Positions 4,897 through 8,313 of a stretch of 8,313 nt of DNA are shown piece after piece. Origin of the DNA: Acidobacteriota bacterium (GTDB lineage Bacteria > Acidobacteriota > Thermoanaerobaculia > Gp7-AA8); NCBI GenBank assembly GCA_003223695.1, contig QHVY01000016.1, positions 1 to 8,313 on the forward strand. Reading direction: 5' to 3'. Positions within the stretch are counted from its first letter, which is position 1. Each line of letters opens with the position of its first letter. Under the pieces are notes generated by a model. That model worked only from the letters and a program-made list of their open reading frames with translations, was not told the origin of the DNA and made no database searches. A program made the position numbers and the translations under genes.

Positions 4897-6468
4897 TCAG
4901 ATCCAGTCGTTCAGCTTCTGCAGCAGTTGATCGATTGTCAGCAGGCGTTCGGCGCCGTCGGAGTCGCGTCGAAAGATTGCGTGATACCAACCCTTCATCC
5001 CGATTGGCCGATAGATCTCATTTCCCATCCGCAGCCGGCCGCCGGAAACTAACTTGAGAAACACCTGCTCGTAGGCGGAGCGGGTCAGCCGGCGATCAGG
5101 AAATGGAATCGCATAATTTTTCCGCCGGCGATCGCCGCGCCGCCGCCGCTCTTTCGGCAGCGCCGTCGGAAGTAGAGATGTTTCCCGGCGATCGAGATAC
5201 TCATTCGCGCGCGGCGGAACGAGCCGTCCGGGAGTGTCGCTGCGGCGGCGCGAAAGCGCTGCGCGGAGGCGCCGTCGTCGCCGCGGGATCAGTGGGGCCG
5301 TTTTCGGATTCTTCGCATTCACCGTTTCGAGCTCATGAGCATTGAACGCACGCGCCTTCTGCCGGTCGATGACGTATTCATCAATCGACTGAAGCTCCCA
5401 CGCCTGCCGCTTCGGCTGCATCAGACCGATCTCGGCGTGATAGCCCTTCAGCTCGTGGATCACCATTCCCCATTTGCAGAGGTGGCCGACGTCTTCGTAG
5501 GCCGTTGGTCGATCGATGAGCTCCAACATGGATGGTGCGCGACCGTCGAGAATCGCAAACAACAATCGGAAGCTGAAGGGATCCGAGTACTTTCGGATCG
5601 AATGCCGAAAATAGAACGCGACCTGCTTCCCGATCTGTCGCAGCGACCGCTTCTTTCCATATTGCGTGGTCCAGATCGGCGCGTTGATGTCGGATGTGTA
5701 GGGACTCTGCGGATAGTGGAAGTCTTTCGTCAGCCAACCCTTACGCGTTGTGTGTTTTCCCGGGACGACACCAGCGATCACTGGAATCGGCAATTTCTGC
5801 AGCAGCGAAAGGTCGTATGAGGCCCACGACATGACCTCGCGTGCGACGCCGACGATCAACGTCGCCGCGGCGACCATCAGGCCGGGATCGGGCGTGAAGT
5901 CGAGGGTAACTTCGATGCGGTTGCTGCGCGGGCGCACTCCGACTCCCGTCGAGCGGCGGTTGGCGGCGACGATCATCACCGGCACGGGCAAGATGTACGC
6001 GAGCAGCAGCGCGAGTTTCTTGATGTTGCGATTTGGCCCCTGCTGCGATTTCGGAATCTCGAACGAAACGTTGTAGTGAGCGCTATACGCCTTCAATCGA
6101 ACTGTGTGGCCGGCCTGCTTCTCCCATTTTGTGAGTTGTTCCCGGACGAAGCCGATCTGCTCCCACAGGTTACGCACCATTCGGGCTGTACTATGCGGGC
6201 CGAGCTCAATCACTGGCGTGACCACTTCGACCACGCCTCGATCGAAATAGACGGCTCCGCCCGTCGGCAATTGCAGAGAAGATTTTTCCCGCGGCAACAG
6301 CTCGCGATCGATGAATGCCGAGGGGTGCCGCCAATATTTTTTCGGATCGATCTCTATCTCATCGAGCCAGACGTTGAACTCCGACTCCATGCCGATGGCC
6401 GGCATCTTGAGCCAAGTCCGCTGAGGGACCCGGTCATTGCCAATCTCATCTTTCCAATTCAGCGGCAT
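4897..6468 (-). CDS. Glutamine synthetase/PafA-fold carboxylate-amine ligase (amidoligase) with Arg-rich tail
   Basis: The ATG at 6466-6468 gives 523 residues; an in-frame TTG at 6525 would add 19. ATG is preferred because GGATGG lies just upstream. Superfamily motifs, in order: AIGMESEFNVW (Glu28, Glu30: the ExE metal site), VYFDRGVVEVVTP (Asp76, Glu81; compare YLDxGxxxEYATP of PafA/Dop), AYSAHYNVSFE (His131, Asn133: the HxN motif) and RPRSNRIEVTLDF (the RIE strand). Members join a carboxylate to an amine using ATP. Residues about 395-460 are disordered-looking and extremely basic (RRRRRLRAALSRRR; later ERRRRGDRRR). A small C-terminal domain of about 65 residues follows (RLTRSAYEQVFLKL through LLQKLNDWI). 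There is no signal peptide or membrane anchor. It is the last gene of the operon, after the M15 peptidase. The substrate is unknown; GCS2-type glutamate-cysteine ligase is an alternative within the same fold. Confidence 0.75.
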   Translation of the reverse strand: MPLNWKDEIGNDRVPQRTWLKMPAIGMESEFNVWLDEIEIDPKKYWRHPSAFIDRELLPREKSSLQLPTGGAVYFDRGVVEVVTPVIELGPHSTARMVRNLWEQIGFVREQLTKWEKQAGHTVRLKAYSAHYNVSFEIPKSQQGPNRNIKKLALLLAYILPVPVMIVAANRRSTGVGVRPRSNRIEVTLDFTPDPGLMVAAATLIVGVAREVMSWASYDLSLLQKLPIPVIAGVVPGKHTTRKGWLTKDFHYPQSPYTSDINAPIWTTQYGKKRSLRQIGKQVAFYFRHSIRKYSDPFSFRLLFAILDGRAPSMLELIDRPTAYEDVGHLCKWGMVIHELKGYHAEIGLMQPKRQAWELQSIDEYVIDRQKARAFNAHELETVNAKNPKTAPLIPRRRRRLRAALSRRRSDTPGRLVPPRANEYLDRRETSLLPTALPKERRRRGDRRRKNYAIPFPDRRLTRSAYEQVFLKLVSGGRLRMGNEIYRPIGMKGWYHAIFRRDSDGAERLLTIDQLLQKLNDWI

Positions 6469-6550
6469 GAGGAACCATCCGGGCGGGTGTGCAAGCGACC
6501 AGAACTGCAGAGCTAACTTAAGCAAACGGCAGGCCCGGCGAAACGCTGTT

Positions 6551-7255
6551 TTATTCGGACTTATTGTTCGCTGTCACAGCGATTTGCGGAGCGCGACGCT
6601 CGCGCCGCCGTCGTTCTTCGAATGCGAATCGTGGACGGTTTTCCTGCGGCACTTCCATCCGATCTTCGCTGATCTCCCTCGGAACGACCGTGACGTATCC
6701 GAGGTCGATGTGAACGTGATCGTCGACACTGATGCCCGTGTCGTGGCCGTACTTCATCACCGTAACGTCGTCGCTGAGCTCTTCGGCAACATCGTTGAAC
6801 TTCGCGATCAGTTCCTGCGTTTTGAGAATGTTCGGTCCGATGCGGTAGATGTCGGCGGCGGTGCCCCACATATGCTCCGTTGCGTTGATGGACATCTTGT
6901 GTGCCGGCGAGCGGTAGCCGCCGTTCACCGCGATGTGAATGGATGCGCCGGCGACGGTGCGGAATTGCTCGAGAAAAAATGCGAGCAGCCGCACCGCGCA
7001 CGGAATGTAGCGGGGAAACTGCTGCAGACGCTGCGCTTCTTTCAAGTCGACGAGAATGAATTCGTTGATTCCGAAGTGCGGTGTGAGGCGGATTTGAATC
7101 GCGGCGTCGTGCGTGGGGATTTCGTAGAAGTATCGCGGAAGGCGCTTCCGCCGCCCCTGCGCGTCGCGCACCATTTCGCCAGGTTTGAGCAGCGACCGCA
7201 GCTCGTCGTCGAGATCGAACGCATCGACGACCTTGATCTGCTGCGGTTCACTCAT
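6551..7255 (-). CDS. M15-type zinc D,D-/L,D-peptidase-like protein, cytoplasmic
   Basis: The protein has 234 residues. Zinc-site motifs are visible: GYRSP (113-117), EHMWGTAADI with His128 and Asp135 (the family's SxHxxGxAxD), and DDHVHIDLGY with His182 as the likely third ligand. HFGINEFILV (60-69) resembles the segment opening the M15_3 catalytic domain. The family includes VanY/VanX-type D-Ala-D-Ala peptidases and phage endolysins cutting peptidoglycan stem peptides. The N-terminus MSEPQQIKVVDAF is polar with no signal sequence, so the product should stay in the cytoplasm. The tail holds an Arg-rich run, EERRRRERRAP (213-223), echoed in the ligase. Its ATG (7253-7255) overlaps the upstream hydrolase stop by 8 bp, indicating coupling; the ligase begins 82 bp downstream (25 bp if its TTG is used). 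Confidence 0.83.
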   Translation of the reverse strand: MSEPQQIKVVDAFDLDDELRSLLKPGEMVRDAQGRRKRLPRYFYEIPTHDAAIQIRLTPHFGINEFILVDLKEAQRLQQFPRYIPCAVRLLAFFLEQFRTVAGASIHIAVNGGYRSPAHKMSINATEHMWGTAADIYRIGPNILKTQELIAKFNDVAEELSDDVTVMKYGHDTGISVDDHVHIDLGYVTVVPREISEDRMEVPQENRPRFAFEERRRRERRAPQIAVTANNKSE

Positions 7256-8153
7256 ACGTCATTCCGGCGATCGTGTTGTAGATGTCGCGCGAAACGTCCG
7301 CTACGGCCGTCCCCCGCGCGCTTTCCGCCGGAAATTGCGTGAGGATGACGAGAACGTATGGCTTTCGATCTTCGACGAACACGATCCCGGCGTCATGATG
7401 CACCGTCGAGATATTGCCTGTCTTATGTGCCACGCGCGCGGCTTTCGGCAGGCCGGCGGGAATTCCGCTTCGATACTGCTGCTCGAGCATGATGTTGAGC
7501 ATCTCGTCGCTGGCCACCTTCGAATACGCCCTGCCGTCCGCGATCAGGCGCAGCATCTTGAGGAGACCATTCGCGGTGACCTCGTTGTTCAAGCCAGCCT
7601 CGAACGCCGCCTGATCTTCAACGCCGCGCAAAATGCGAACGCCGTCGATTTCCAATTCGTCGAGGGCGTGCTGAATCGTCGGAACGCCGACAACCTCCAC
7701 GAGCAGGTTCGTGGCGAGATTGCTCGACTTCGTGATCATCCAGTATGCCAGCTCCCGAATCGTCAGCGTGCGGCCGAGGTGGCCGTAGACGTCGGGGTCG
7801 GCGTCGCGCCCGAGGTCGAGCATGAACGGTTGCTGGTTGACGATGCTGGTGAATCGATTGCGGATGTGCACGGCCGCTTCGAGCGAGAGCTCGCCGCGCT
7901 CGACCTGACGAAAGACGCCGAGGAGCACGGCAAGCTTCATCGTGGAGGCGGCGTGAAAGTATTGATCGCCGTTGTAAGCCCACTGAATCGTCGTTTGGGC
8001 GTCGTAAAACGCGATGCCCAAATTCTCGAGCGTGTGCTCGTTCTTGATTTTCAGGACGTTGCGATAGAGCGAGACCTCCGATGCGGCGACGGAGTCCTTC
8101 GCTGGTGCCACCGGCAATTTTTCTTCTTCCAGAACCTGTGCCTTTGCGACCAT
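7248..8153 (-). CDS. Class A beta-lactamase-fold serine hydrolase without signal peptide
   Basis: The ATG at 8151-8153 gives 301 residues and is preceded by AAGG with a 6-base spacer; an upstream TTG (8172-8174) is less likely. The full class A active site is present: STMK (Ser70, Lys73), KSSN (Ser143, Asn145, equivalent to SDN), EAGLN (Glu185, Asn189, equivalent to ExxLN) and HKTG (Lys244). The surrounding AHKTGNISTVHHDAGIV and MITKSSNLATNLL are typical of serine hydrolases in this family. The N-terminus MVAKAQVLEEEKLPVAPAK is polar, and upstream in-frame codons contain no good start or signal, so a cytoplasmic location is predicted. This is unusual, since beta-lactamases act in the periplasm. 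It is first in an operon with an M15 peptidase and a GS-fold ligase, which points to peptide processing more than drug resistance. Confidence 0.87.
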   Translation of the reverse strand: MVAKAQVLEEEKLPVAPAKDSVAASEVSLYRNVLKIKNEHTLENLGIAFYDAQTTIQWAYNGDQYFHAASTMKLAVLLGVFRQVERGELSLEAAVHIRNRFTSIVNQQPFMLDLGRDADPDVYGHLGRTLTIRELAYWMITKSSNLATNLLVEVVGVPTIQHALDELEIDGVRILRGVEDQAAFEAGLNNEVTANGLLKMLRLIADGRAYSKVASDEMLNIMLEQQYRSGIPAGLPKAARVAHKTGNISTVHHDAGIVFVEDRKPYVLVILTQFPAESARGTAVADVSRDIYNTIAGMTYE

Positions 8154-8159
8154 TTGCAG

Positions 8160-8163
8160 CCTT
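8160..8163 (-). promoter_or_regulatory. Ribosome-binding site selecting the ATG of the beta-lactamase-fold gene
   Basis: On the minus strand AAGG lies six bases before the ATG at 8151-8153. The longer TTG start at 8172-8174 would read through this site. It therefore decides in favour of the shorter protein. Confidence 0.45.
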
Positions 8164-8174
8164 AGCGAACCCAA

Positions 8175-8313
8175 GCGATTAATTGCAAGTGTGAGGCCTT
8201 GTATCTTTACGTGATGTCATCCCGACCCTGACGCTGAGCGAAGAGAAGCGGAAGGGGAGGGATCGGTGTGGGCGCGCGGTGCGACAACCAAAATTAGTGC
8301 ACCACCCAGCCCA
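8175..8313. other. Non-coding edge: operon leader and repeat-like tract
   Basis: No convincing gene lies here. The part next to the hydrolase gene should hold the operon promoter. On the minus strand TTGCAA (8183-8188) could be a -35, but I see no good -10 at the right distance. Bases 8213-8260 begin TGTCATCCCGA and continue with CTGAGCGAAG and GGGATC. They look like a divergent copy of the dispersed intergenic repeat TGTCAT(C/T)C(C/T)GAGCGAAG...GGATC seen in many environmental bacterial genomes. Confidence 0.4.

Noticed and set aside
4897..6468. True pupylation (PafA/Dop) system
   Set aside because: Motif resemblance to PafA is real, but no Pup-like peptide, Mpa ATPase or proteasome gene is present, and the partners here are an M15 peptidase and a beta-lactamase-fold protein.
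6437..7342. Plus-strand open frame (301 codons) opposite the M15 peptidase
   Set aside because: The antisense strand carries the M15 zinc motifs and overlapping operon structure; this frame shows no domain.
7248..8153. Antibiotic-resistance beta-lactamase
   Set aside because: It has no signal peptide and shares an operon with a ligase and a peptidase; resistance cannot be claimed from motifs alone.
7185..8165. Long plus-strand open frame (326 codons) opposite the beta-lactamase-fold gene
   Set aside because: It has no recognisable motif, while the minus strand encodes a complete class A active site; the frame is open only because of GC-rich codon bias.

Overview
The window is 8.3 kb of GC-rich (by eye about 60%) bacterial DNA. 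It reads as chromosomal, free-living and Gram-negative-like: there is a TCA-cycle gene, two exported cell-wall enzymes with ordinary signal sequences, and no integrase, transposase, phage gene, CRISPR array or RNA gene that I can see. The GC-rich nested palindrome at 4813-4895 and the repeat-like tail at 8213-8260 resemble dispersed elements I associate with soil Verrucomicrobiota or Acidobacteriota. That placement is only a weak guess.

Layout. (1) 2-235, plus strand: the C-terminal end of succinyl-CoA synthetase alpha (sucD), entering from the left edge. (2) 293-1551, minus strand: a signal-peptide-bearing beta-carbonic anhydrase followed by an overlapping short-chain dehydrogenase (shared TTGA). 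(3) 1570-3004, plus strand: a peptidase-S51/class-I-amidotransferase-like protein whose nucleophile position is Gly instead of Ser, then a short soluble histidine kinase whose start codon is uncertain. (4) 3008-4822: a minus-strand exported RlpA-type double-psi beta-barrel protein, divergent from a plus-strand membrane-anchored lytic transglycosylase and a small two-helix membrane protein. (5) 4897-8153, minus strand: a three-gene operon of a class A beta-lactamase-fold serine hydrolase, an M15-type zinc peptidase and a large glutamine-synthetase-superfamily ligase. (6) 8154-8313: a short non-coding edge with a ribosome-binding site and a repeat-like tract.

The most interesting part is region 5. 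All three proteins keep the active-site motifs of their superfamilies, yet none has a recognisable signal peptide. The two peptidase folds normally act on peptidoglycan or beta-lactams in the periplasm. The ligase has the ExE, D-x(4)-E, HxN and RIE signatures of the glutamine synthetase/PafA/GCS fold and a long Arg-rich tail ending in an extra small domain. This looks like a cytoplasmic peptide or amide ligation-and-trimming module of unknown substrate. The function is inference; the motifs and gene order are direct observations.

Region 4 is a plausible peptidoglycan-remodelling group: RlpA and the transglycosylase both cut or bind glycan strands. Convergent gene pairs are separated by palindromes at 237-290 and 4813-4895, or by only 3 bp at 3005-3007.
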